This document shows, piece after piece, positions 34,883 through 42,611 of a stretch of 53,151 bases of DNA. The translations under genes were made by a program, and so were the position numbers. Each line of letters starts with the position of its first letter. Position 1 is the stretch's first letter. The DNA comes from Lithacetigena sp037446255 [NCBI: Coprothermobacterota bacterium] (GTDB lineage: Bacteria; Coprothermobacterota; HKB111), in NCBI GenBank assembly GCA_037446255.1, contig JBBIIY010000006.1, positions 28,632 through 81,782 of the forward strand. The letters run 5' to 3'. A model generated the notes under the pieces. The model was not told where the DNA came from, searched no databases, and saw only the letters and a list, made by a program, of their open reading frames with translations.

Positions 34883-35368
34883 TTATTTAGTATGCCTGTC
34901 AGCTACATTAGAAGCTCCGAAAGCATCAGGTTTGACTACTGCTAGAAACCCATTACCCAGAACCATACTTACGACATCTTTAATGATTTCTTTGGTTTCC
35001 ACAGAACCACCAACATCCAGATGTATTTCCAAGCGAGCTTCAGAAAGACCATTTTTGGATAAGTGGTAAGTTACTAAACTAGCAACTTCCAAGCTCATAG
35101 TAGCTTCGTATAAAACCCTTTGTTTCAAGCTAAAAACTTTGGGTATTTCTTTTTTTCGGTAAAAATAGATAGCTCCAGAGCCAACTTTATGTACAATTAC
35201 CGCTGTAACCAGATTTAAATTAATATCGGAAAAACTGTCAGTTCCCACAATAAAAACATAATTTCTCTCTTTTTCCTGTTCAATGAATTGGGTAATTTTA
35301 TCAAATACTTCATTAATTTCCAGCTTTCCATAAGTGGGACTTATGAAATACTGTTGTTGCTCGGTCAT
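34883..35368 (-). CDS. YkuK/DUF458 RNase H-like protein
   Basis: A 161-residue protein with FIVGTDSFSDINLNLVTAV and LEIHLDVGG, two strand-plus-aspartate motifs of the RNase H fold seen in the YkuK family. Its function is unknown, and a nuclease role is plausible given the acidic motifs and the adjoining DNA ligase. It overlaps the regulator gene by 4 nt and ends 2 nt before the ligase start. Confidence 0.78.
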   Translation of the reverse strand: MTEQQQYFISPTYGKLEINEVFDKITQFIEQEKERNYVFIVGTDSFSDINLNLVTAVIVHKVGSGAIYFYRKKEIPKVFSLKQRVLYEATMSLEVASLVTYHLSKNGLSEARLEIHLDVGGSVETKEIIKDVVSMVLGNGFLAVVKPDAFGASNVADRHTK

Positions 35369-35727
35369 TTTACTTCAATAAAATTCAATAATTGTTTTAT
35401 AGTTTCTTCGTGCAATCCGTGCTCCATCAAGCATGCATCCTTTTCTGCTATTTCTGGAGATACACCAAGGAATGTTAAAAAATTTACCAGTAATTTATGT
35501 CTCTCAGCCACTCTTTTCCCCAGGTGGCTACCTTTACTGGTCATCTCCACAGAGCCATAGTGGGGTTGGGTAATTAAATCTTCCTCTTTTAATTTTCCTA
35601 ACATTTGAGATACAGCCGATTTACTGACTAAAAGCATGTCTGATAACCTGGAAACTGTTACCTGTCCCTTCTGGGATAATTGGAATATTGCTTCAAGATA
35701 GTCTTCTGTTGCTTTATCTTTTTTCAT
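35365..35727 (-). CDS. DtxR/MntR-family metal-dependent regulator
   Basis: A 120-residue repressor of the short MntR type: winged helix (about 1-62) plus dimerisation domain, no SH3-like third domain. Metal-site residues line up with Bacillus subtilis MntR as D9, E12, H77, E102 and H103. Position 99 is Cys where MntR has Glu, a residue choice seen in the iron-sensing DtxR/IdeR branch. Target metal is therefore uncertain (Mn or Fe). No feoAB or mntH transporter is adjacent. Confidence 0.88.
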   Translation of the reverse strand: MKKDKATEDYLEAIFQLSQKGQVTVSRLSDMLLVSKSAVSQMLGKLKEEDLITQPHYGSVEMTSKGSHLGKRVAERHKLLVNFLTFLGVSPEIAEKDACLMEHGLHEETIKQLLNFIEVK

Positions 35728-35755
35728 TTTAGATAATTTTTTATTTACGGATTTC

Positions 35756-36979
35756 TTAGGTTTTATTATATATTTCCAATTCCTGGGAGATAACCTTTCC
35801 TAAACGCTTAATCCCTTCAATGATAGCAGACTCGCTTATTTGAGAGAAAGATAACCTTATAGTATTTTTTCCTCTTCCTTCAACATGAAAGGCAGAACCA
35901 ACCACATAGGCGACCTTAGATTCAATTGCTTTCCAGAACATCTCATCTGCATTAATGTACTCGGGAAGGGTGAGCCAGACGAAGTAACCACCGTTTGGTC
36001 GGGTATATTTAACTTCTGGCGGGAAGTACTCTTCAATTGCTTTAATCATGGTGTTTAGTTTAAGAGCATACATTACTGCCATATATTCAATATGGGGTTT
36101 TAAATATCCTCTACGGCAGTATTCATAGGTAGCATATTGTCCAAGAGAGGTTGTGCAAAGGTCAGAAGACTGTTTAGCAATAACCACTTTTCTCACTAAT
36201 GCTTTATTTCCCATTAACCAACCCAATCTTAAACCGGGAAATAATATCTTGGAGAATGTTCTTAAATAGATTACTCGATCTTCAGTATCCAAACTCTTTA
36301 TAGGAAGTATTTTAGTTCCTTTGTATATTAAATCACCATAAGGATTATCCTCAACTATTAATAGATTGTATCTTGAGGCAATTTCCAAAAGCTTAATCCT
36401 TCTTTCTAAGCTTAGCGTAACTCCAGCTGGGTTTTGAAAATTAGGTATCACATATATTAATTTTGGTTTGATATTTTTCTTCCAGAGATTTTGGCATGTT
36501 TTCTCTAATTCTTCAAGAATTATTCCTGATTCATCCATGGGAACAGATACAGGGTTTATCTGAAAGCCATAAAAAGCAGTTAAAGCACCTATATAAGATG
36601 GCTCTTCAACTATAACAGTGTCACCGGGGTCTAAAAGAACTTTACAAAGCAAATCAAATCCCTGCTGAGATCCTATAGTAATAATAATCTCGTCAAGTTC
36701 TAATCTTACTTTTTCTTCTTCCTCAAAATTTATTAACCATTCTCTTAATTCTTTAACTCCCTCGGTACTCCCATATTGGAGAGCCTTGTCCGTTAAAGAG
36801 GATAAAACATAATTCATAGATTCAGTGAAATGTTCTTTGGGAAAATATTGAGGATCAGGATATCCTCCTCCGAAAGAGATAATTGACGGATCAGAACTGT
36901 ATTTCATGAGCTCTCTAATAGCAGATGGTTTATAACCATCTAAAGCTCTTTTGGAGAAAAAACCGTCTATACCTAACAT
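35756..36979 (-). CDS. PLP-dependent class I/II aminotransferase (2-aminoadipate/MocR-like branch)
   Basis: A 407-residue fold-type I aminotransferase. The PLP lysine is K244 in TFSKILFPGLRLGW. Other cofactor contacts are in NFQNPAG (180-186) and VEDNPYGDL. It resembles the LysN/2-aminoadipate transaminase group, which often has broad activity on branched-chain, aromatic and aminoadipate substrates. Beside the lysine cluster and a VOR-type enzyme it likely deaminates amino acids to 2-oxoacids. A leader of about 150 nt with a nested hairpin precedes it, and AAGGAGG gives a clear start. Confidence 0.9.
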   Translation of the reverse strand: MLGIDGFFSKRALDGYKPSAIRELMKYSSDPSIISFGGGYPDPQYFPKEHFTESMNYVLSSLTDKALQYGSTEGVKELREWLINFEEEEKVRLELDEIIITIGSQQGFDLLCKVLLDPGDTVIVEEPSYIGALTAFYGFQINPVSVPMDESGIILEELEKTCQNLWKKNIKPKLIYVIPNFQNPAGVTLSLERRIKLLEIASRYNLLIVEDNPYGDLIYKGTKILPIKSLDTEDRVIYLRTFSKILFPGLRLGWLMGNKALVRKVVIAKQSSDLCTTSLGQYATYEYCRRGYLKPHIEYMAVMYALKLNTMIKAIEEYFPPEVKYTRPNGGYFVWLTLPEYINADEMFWKAIESKVAYVVGSAFHVEGRGKNTIRLSFSQISESAIIEGIKRLGKVISQELEIYNKT

Positions 36980-36999
36980 AAAGCCTCCTTATTAAGTTG

Positions 37000-37039
37000 T
37001 AAATCTCTCGTTACTGGTTTTACCAGCTTGAGAGATTTA
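37000..37039 (-). promoter_or_regulatory. Nested stem-loop in the leader of the aminotransferase gene
   Basis: A perfect 10-bp outer stem (TAAATCTCTC 37000-37009 with GAGAGATTTA 37030-37039) encloses a 5-bp inner stem (CTGGT 37014-37018, ACCAG 37022-37026) with a 3-nt loop. It ends about 20 nt before the AAGGAGG of the aminotransferase gene. No T-run follows on either strand, so it is not a standard terminator. A candidate -10 TATAAT lies upstream on the minus strand at 37090..37085 with a poor -35. An operator, a processing site or an RNA switch element are all possible. Confidence 0.55.
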
Positions 37040-37128
37040 TTAAATATTTAGAACTCCTTAAGTTAATACTCATTTATTAATATTATTATATAACTAAATA
37101 CGTCTTTTAGTTTATAAATTATCTTAAG

Positions 37129-37956
37129 TTATTTATTCAATCCTTTAAAATGAAGTATTTGTCTTGCTTCATCTGGGGTTGCCACCTCACGACCAATAGA
37201 TTTGCTAAAATTAGCTACTCTTTCAACCAGCTGGGCATTAGAGGTGGCTTTTAAACCTTTTTTTAAGAAAAGGTTATCTTCAAAGCCAACTCTAACATTA
37301 CCTCCCATCATGATGGATAATATAGCTAAAGGGTACTCCCATCTGCCAATTCCTGCTACAGTCCAGGTACAACCAGCAGGTAGTTGTTCAGAAAGGAATA
37401 TCAGGTTTTTAAAGCTTGCTGGCATCCCTCCCGGTACCCCTAAAACAAAATCAAAATGCAGTGGGAGGGAAAGAATGTTTTGATTCACTAATTGAAGGGC
37501 ATTTTGGATAAACCCTGTTTCAAAAACCTCAATTTCTGGAGTTATTCCCCTTTCTGACATATAAGTAGCTAATTTTTTAATAAAAGATGGTGGGTTATAA
37601 AAAACTCCTTCTCCAAAATTAACCGTCCCGGTGGTTATGGTTGCCATTTCAGGATTCAAAGTAAGAGGTTCTATTCTTTCTTCCTCGGTCATACCCACTG
37701 CTCCGCCAGTGGAAACCTGGATAATTATATCAGGAACTTTTTCTTTGATTGTTTGGATAACCTCATTAAATCTTTTCACTTTTTGCGTGGGATAACCATT
37801 TTCATCTCTTACATGCAAATGGCAAATTGAAGCCCCAGCCTCACGAGATTTATATACTTCCAAAGCTATCTCTGCAGGAGTTATCGGCAAGTAGGGATGG
37901 TCTTCTTTGCTTATTTCTGCTCCTACCGGAGCAACTGTAATAATTAATTTATCCAT
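37129..37956 (-). CDS. kce: 3-keto-5-aminohexanoate cleavage enzyme (BKACE/DUF849)
   Basis: A 275-residue TIM-barrel enzyme that condenses 3-keto-5-aminohexanoate with acetyl-CoA to give 3-aminobutyryl-CoA and acetoacetate. The zinc-binding motif CHLHVRD (H46, H48) is at the position reported for the Cloacimonas Kce enzyme. STGGAVGMTEEERIEPL and GFEDNLFL are further family patterns. The BKACE family has many substrates, but the neighbours kdd, kamA, kamD and kamE make the lysine function convincing. It is last in the cluster, 19 nt after kamE. Confidence 0.93.
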   Translation of the reverse strand: MDKLIITVAPVGAEISKEDHPYLPITPAEIALEVYKSREAGASICHLHVRDENGYPTQKVKRFNEVIQTIKEKVPDIIIQVSTGGAVGMTEEERIEPLTLNPEMATITTGTVNFGEGVFYNPPSFIKKLATYMSERGITPEIEVFETGFIQNALQLVNQNILSLPLHFDFVLGVPGGMPASFKNLIFLSEQLPAGCTWTVAGIGRWEYPLAILSIMMGGNVRVGFEDNLFLKKGLKATSNAQLVERVANFSKSIGREVATPDEARQILHFKGLNK

Positions 37957-37975
37957 ATCATCACTCCATTTATAT

Positions 37976-38707
37976 TTATTTATTTTTTTCTAATAACTTC
38001 CTGGCAATAAAAGATGCTACTTCAGAAGGTAAGCTGTGAGCTCCAAAACCTCCATCGTAACCAAGTTCTAAAGCTAATTCTTTGTTTAAATACGGACCTC
38101 CGCAGATTAGAATAATATGGTCTCGAAAACCCGCTCCTTCAATTAATTCTACTAACTGAGTAAGGTTATGAATATGGATATTCTTCTGGGTCACTACTTG
38201 TGAAACCAGGACCACATCAGCCTGTAAATCCATAATTTGCTCTAACAGCGATTCAGGTAGAATTTGAGATCCCAGGTTGTGCACTTGAAAAACTGGATAC
38301 CTCTCCAAACCAACATCACCAGCATATCCTTTAGCACTTAAAATAGCATCTATACCTACTGTATGAGCATCTGATCCTATGGTAGCCCCTACAACCACAA
38401 TTTTTCTATTAAATTTTTCTTCTACCAACCTATTTATATCATAAAAATCAATTTTAGGTTCCTGTATTTCAGTTGTTTTTATAGAGTCAATATCAATTTC
38501 ATGAGAAAGGTTTCCATAAATAATAAAAAAAGAAAAATCCTCCCCTAAGTCTTGACTGAAAGTTATTTTTGGGTTAGCTATTCCCATTTTGAGGGCTAAT
38601 TCCAGAGATACTTTTTTGCTTTTTTCACCGAGGGGAATTGCTAACGAGAAGGAAATTTGAATGGCTCCATCGTTTAGGGTATCTCCATAGGGTTTAATAA
38701 ACATCAA
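37976..38707 (-). CDS. kamE: Lysine 5,6-aminomutase beta subunit (B12-binding)
   Basis: A 243-residue subunit with the base-off cobalamin motif SDAHTVGID. H115 is the cobalt ligand and K126, 11 residues later in SAKGYAG, matches the lysine that holds PLP in the Clostridium sticklandii enzyme. With KamD it moves the terminal amino group of beta-lysine from C6 to C5, using adenosylcobalamin and PLP. The N-terminal dimerisation part is about 20 residues shorter than in C. sticklandii. It starts 2 nt after kamD. Confidence 0.94.
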   Translation of the reverse strand: MMFIKPYGDTLNDGAIQISFSLAIPLGEKSKKVSLELALKMGIANPKITFSQDLGEDFSFFIIYGNLSHEIDIDSIKTTEIQEPKIDFYDINRLVEEKFNRKIVVVGATIGSDAHTVGIDAILSAKGYAGDVGLERYPVFQVHNLGSQILPESLLEQIMDLQADVVLVSQVVTQKNIHIHNLTQLVELIEGAGFRDHIILICGGPYLNKELALELGYDGGFGAHSLPSEVASFIARKLLEKNK

Positions 38708-38709
38708 AT

Positions 38710-40302
38710 TTAAACCTCCGTTTCATCACTTGCATTGTCAGGTAAAAGAGAAAGAAAGGGGTTATAGTAAGAACTGCCTTTGACAAAAACCCCATCCAAA
38801 CCTCTGCCCATATTATCAGGTCTTTTAATAGAAGCAAAAGTTCCTTCTGCCAGAGCATTAAATAATCCCCTTTCATTAATGACTTTTAAAAGGTTAACCG
38901 AATTAGTTAATACTTCAATAGCTCTTTTCCGAATGAGAGATGATTCTTTTAAAATAAATTCACCAGATAGGCTACTGGCAGCGTTTTTAAAATATAAAGC
39001 ATTTTCCAGACTTAAAAATCTATCCTGAATATAAGGAGTGTGTAGAGCCTCAGTAGGCATGCCTAACAATAATATTTCCTGATCAGTTAGCATGCCTATC
39101 AGGTTGAAAGCGGCGTTTAAAACCATAGCACGAAAGATATTACCAGTTATATAGCGGGTGGGGGGCATATATTTGATAGGTGATTTGGGAAATAAATCTC
39201 TAACTAACCAGGCCTGGGCTAATTCGCGTAGAAAAGAGTCATCTTCTGATGGGTCCATCTCAAATGCATGTCCCAACCCGATTAGAGAGGGTTTTAATCC
39301 GGACTTAAGAGCAAGATAATAGTTAATAATTTGGGAAGTTGTTACTGTATGAGCCATTTCCCTGGCATCCACAGTTTTGATTAAATTGTCCTCACCCGTG
39401 ACTATTATTATGTCTCCGAAGGACAATACCCGCCTGCTAAATTCCTGGTCGGTCAAGGTTCTTAAGCTGTTAATGTCCCGGAAAAGTATACCGTATATTG
39501 CGTCGTTAACCATTATATCCAAGCCCTCTATTAAACCGAGAGTGGCAATTTCAGGCATAGCCAGACCCGAGCAATAATTAACCAGCCTTATGTACCTGCC
39601 AGTTTTTTGGGAAACTTCGTCTAAAGCTTCCCTCATAACTGCAAAATTCTCCTGGGTAGCTGCAGTTCCACCAAAGCCTTCTGTAGTAACGCCATGAGGA
39701 ATATAGTCAAGTAAACTTTGAGCAGTAGTTCTAATTACTGCGATAATATCCGCTCCTAACAAGGCAGCAGATTTCGCTTGTTTCACATCCTCATAGATAT
39801 TCCCAGTGGCAACTATTATATATAAATAGGGTTTTGTTCCTGAAGATAGAGTATTGATGAAATTAACCCTTTCTTTCTTTTTAGATTTAAGATTTTCATA
39901 GGCTTTAGTAGCAAACTCATTACATAACATTTTTATTTCTTCAGAATTGCTAACCTTTATTAAGTCATTAAGATTTATTTTACCTTCAGAAACCAATTCT
40001 GTTGACTGCTGAGGGTCCTTTCCTGTAATTTTACAAACCTGAGCTAAAATCATTAAGGCACCATTTTCAATAAGATTGGCTGACAGACACTTTTCTGTGA
40101 AAATATTGACCCAGGGAGTACCTTCCTGGTTAGCACTCCTTATTCCCAGCATCCTCAGAGAAGCTCTCTCAATTGAAAGTGTAGATAAGTCTTTAATTTT
40201 ATTATGAACTTCGGAAGCGATTGATTTTCCTAAATATCTGGCTTCATCAATTAAGTCTCTGGGTAAATTCAAAATACCGGAATCTTTAGATGAATTATTC
40301 AT
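38710..40302 (-). CDS. kamD: Lysine 5,6-aminomutase alpha subunit
   Basis: A 530-residue TIM-barrel subunit that binds substrate, PLP phosphate and the adenosyl group. Recognisable stretches are GADIIAVIRTTAQSLLDYIP, EGFGGTAATQENF and the late SSYYNPFLSLLP. Length fits the family (about 515-530). It overlaps kamA by 8 nt and kamE follows after 2 nt, so the two subunits are made together. Confidence 0.95.
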   Translation of the reverse strand: MNNSSKDSGILNLPRDLIDEARYLGKSIASEVHNKIKDLSTLSIERASLRMLGIRSANQEGTPWVNIFTEKCLSANLIENGALMILAQVCKITGKDPQQSTELVSEGKINLNDLIKVSNSEEIKMLCNEFATKAYENLKSKKKERVNFINTLSSGTKPYLYIIVATGNIYEDVKQAKSAALLGADIIAVIRTTAQSLLDYIPHGVTTEGFGGTAATQENFAVMREALDEVSQKTGRYIRLVNYCSGLAMPEIATLGLIEGLDIMVNDAIYGILFRDINSLRTLTDQEFSRRVLSFGDIIIVTGEDNLIKTVDAREMAHTVTTSQIINYYLALKSGLKPSLIGLGHAFEMDPSEDDSFLRELAQAWLVRDLFPKSPIKYMPPTRYITGNIFRAMVLNAAFNLIGMLTDQEILLLGMPTEALHTPYIQDRFLSLENALYFKNAASSLSGEFILKESSLIRKRAIEVLTNSVNLLKVINERGLFNALAEGTFASIKRPDNMGRGLDGVFVKGSSYYNPFLSLLPDNASDETEV

Positions 40303-41551
40303 TTTTATCCTTGGGTTTTTTCCTTCTTTCTATTCTTTTATTTCCTTCAGGAAGCAGTGAAGAAATATTCCCATCCATAATAGCGGCAACACCTTCTTTC
40401 GGGTGGCTGTTGATTTCCTCCTGGCAATAACTTATTCTGTTTCGCGGTTCAGGGTAAGAAAAAATTCCACCCTCATAATTCCTCAAAATCACCTTATCGT
40501 CCGTGAATGCAAGTACATATTGAGGAGAAACCGGTATTTTGCCTCCACCACCGGGAGCATCTATTATATAGTTAGGTACAGCAAAACCAGATGTATGACC
40601 TCTGAGGTGTTCAATAATTTTTATTCCTACACCCACAGAAGTCCTGAAGTGTTCTATACCCTGTGATAAATCACACTGATATAAATAATAGGGCCTAACC
40701 CTTATTTTAACTAATTCATGTACGAGCTTTTCGTGTAGGTTAGGGCAGTCGTTGATACCCTTTAATAGTACTCCCTGGTTTCCTAAAGGAATGCCAGCTT
40801 TTAGAAGAAGGTCTATGCTTTTTTTCATACGAGAGGTAATCTCTTGGGGGTGGTTAACATGAATATTCATCCATAAGGGATGGTATTTTTCTAACATATT
40901 TACCAGTGCTGGGGTAATTCTCTGTGGTAAAACGACAGGTACTCTTGAACCAATTCTTATAATTTCTACATGTTTTATATTTCTAAGCTCAGAAAGGATG
41001 TATTCAAGAAAAGTGTCATCAACTAATAGGGGGTCTCCTCCTGATAGAAGCACATCCCTGATAATAGTGTTGTTTCTTATGTAGTTTAATGCCTGGTCAA
41101 TCACATTTTTATTAGATGGTTTATCTACTTTGCCCACCAGTCTTCTTCGGGTGCAATGTCGGCAATACATACCGCAAACATCGGTTATAAGCAGTAAAAC
41201 TCTGTCAGGGTAACGGTGAGTGATGCCTTTAACAGGCGAATCCAGGTCCTCAGCTAAAGGATCAACTAGGTCAGTTCCAGAAAACATTGTTTCTTCTATG
41301 GTAGGTATTGCCTGCTTTCTTATGGGACACTCTAGGTCATCAGCATCCATTAGAGAAACCCAATAAGGCGTGATTGCCATACGAAACATTTTAAGTGTTT
41401 CTCTTATGCCATCCTTTTCTCTATTGGTCAGGTTGATTACTTTTTCCAGTTCTTCAAGAGTAGTTATTCGGTTTTTAATCTGCCATTTCCAATCTTCCCA
41501 TTCTTCTTCAATTACATCCTTATAAATACCTATATCATTATAATTTCTCAC
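40295..41551 (-). CDS. kamA: Lysine 2,3-aminomutase (radical SAM)
   Basis: A 418-residue radical SAM enzyme that converts L-lysine to beta-lysine. The cluster motif is CGMYCRHC (C126, C130, C133). PLP lysine K338 lies in DAPGGGGK. The substrate-defining aspartates D294 (QCDLSQGIEHF) and D331 match the lysine enzyme rather than glutamate 2,3-aminomutase. Numbering runs one ahead of Clostridium subterminale throughout. On that basis two of the four zinc-site cysteines remain (C269, C376), while the other two positions are Glu378 and Asn381. It is too long and in the wrong context for EpmB. Confidence 0.95.
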   Translation of the reverse strand: MRNYNDIGIYKDVIEEEWEDWKWQIKNRITTLEELEKVINLTNREKDGIRETLKMFRMAITPYWVSLMDADDLECPIRKQAIPTIEETMFSGTDLVDPLAEDLDSPVKGITHRYPDRVLLLITDVCGMYCRHCTRRRLVGKVDKPSNKNVIDQALNYIRNNTIIRDVLLSGGDPLLVDDTFLEYILSELRNIKHVEIIRIGSRVPVVLPQRITPALVNMLEKYHPLWMNIHVNHPQEITSRMKKSIDLLLKAGIPLGNQGVLLKGINDCPNLHEKLVHELVKIRVRPYYLYQCDLSQGIEHFRTSVGVGIKIIEHLRGHTSGFAVPNYIIDAPGGGGKIPVSPQYVLAFTDDKVILRNYEGGIFSYPEPRNRISYCQEEINSHPKEGVAAIMDGNISSLLPEGNKRIERRKKPKDKNE

Positions 41552-41565
41552 TTCTTATAGCTCCT

Positions 41566-42606
41566 TTACTCAAACATTTCCGAAAGTATTTTCCTTAACA
41601 CTGGTTCTTTTCTAACAAGGTCCAGTGCGTATTCTGAGTGATTGTAACCATATCCATTACCTATTACCATGTTGACATCCTTGCTGATACCTTCAGCACC
41701 GAGGGCTGCAGCGGTGAAGCTGGTAGCCATACTGAAGAAATAAATAATTCCTCCATCCCTGGCACTTACTATACTTGACATTTCAGTAAAAGGAACATTT
41801 ACAACATTAATAACTACATCAGCCATATTTCCTTTGGTAAGCTCTTTCACTTTCTCATAGGTGGCTAACGCGTTAGTAGCATCTTGAGTCCAAATAAAGT
41901 CAGCATATCCAAGTCTCTCAACTCTTTTAGCGCTGACAGGTGAACCGCAAAGAGCCAAAATTTTCCCATTAGGTCCGATTTTTCTCCTGGCTTCAGCAAT
42001 TGAAAGAAGTCCAGACTTACCCCCTCCACCAATTACTACCACGGTATCACCAGGTTTTATCAATCTGCCTACTTGAATTGGAGCTCCAGCAACATCAAGA
42101 ATAGCGAGGGCTAATATTTCAGAAAAATCAGCTGGAATACAGGCTAAATTACCACTTTCAAAGATAACAGCCTTGCCCTCAACTTCAACCTGTGCTTTAT
42201 CAGTATGAACCTTACCAATATTTTCAAGAAATAAAGGAGTAAGGGTAAGAGATATCAGAGTAGCAACTTTAGAGCCTAATTGTATGGGGAATTTATTTTT
42301 TAACTCTTCACCAATTTTAATAACTTCTCCCAGAAGCATCCCTCCCGAATTGGTCACGGGATTATGCATTTTACCTCTCTGTTTTACAATGTCCAATATT
42401 TGTTTTTTTATAATATTCACGTCTCCCAATGCCTGATTTTTAAGTTGGGTGAAAGATGCAGAATCTATATTTAACCTTTCTACTTTGATCAGGATTTCAT
42501 TTGAAAATAACTCTGTAAAATCATTGTTTAACTTAAAAGCAGCCTGGGGGAAAACTCCCTGGGGTTCTAAAACACGATGCGCACCAAATGGATTACCCTT
42601 TTTCAT
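41566..42606 (-). CDS. kdd: L-erythro-3,5-diaminohexanoate dehydrogenase
   Basis: A 346-residue NAD(P)-dependent enzyme that oxidatively deaminates 3,5-diaminohexanoate to 3-keto-5-aminohexanoate. It starts with the typical MKKGNPFGAHRVLEPQGVFP, has the nucleotide motif VIGGGGKSGLL (191-201) and ends with the conserved GNGYGYNHSEYALDLVR. It starts 5 nt after glyS behind a GGAGG site. It is the first gene of the lysine cluster. Confidence 0.95.
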   Translation of the reverse strand: MKKGNPFGAHRVLEPQGVFPQAAFKLNNDFTELFSNEILIKVERLNIDSASFTQLKNQALGDVNIIKKQILDIVKQRGKMHNPVTNSGGMLLGEVIKIGEELKNKFPIQLGSKVATLISLTLTPLFLENIGKVHTDKAQVEVEGKAVIFESGNLACIPADFSEILALAILDVAGAPIQVGRLIKPGDTVVVIGGGGKSGLLSIAEARRKIGPNGKILALCGSPVSAKRVERLGYADFIWTQDATNALATYEKVKELTKGNMADVVINVVNVPFTEMSSIVSARDGGIIYFFSMATSFTAAALGAEGISKDVNMVIGNGYGYNHSEYALDLVRKEPVLRKILSEMFE

Positions 42607-42611
42607 TATTT

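Noticed and set aside
40295-41551. EpmB, the EF-P lysine-modifying aminomutase, as the identity of the kamA-like gene
   Set aside because: At 418 residues, with lysine-specific aspartates and kamDE, kdd and kce beside it, it is the catabolic lysine 2,3-aminomutase.
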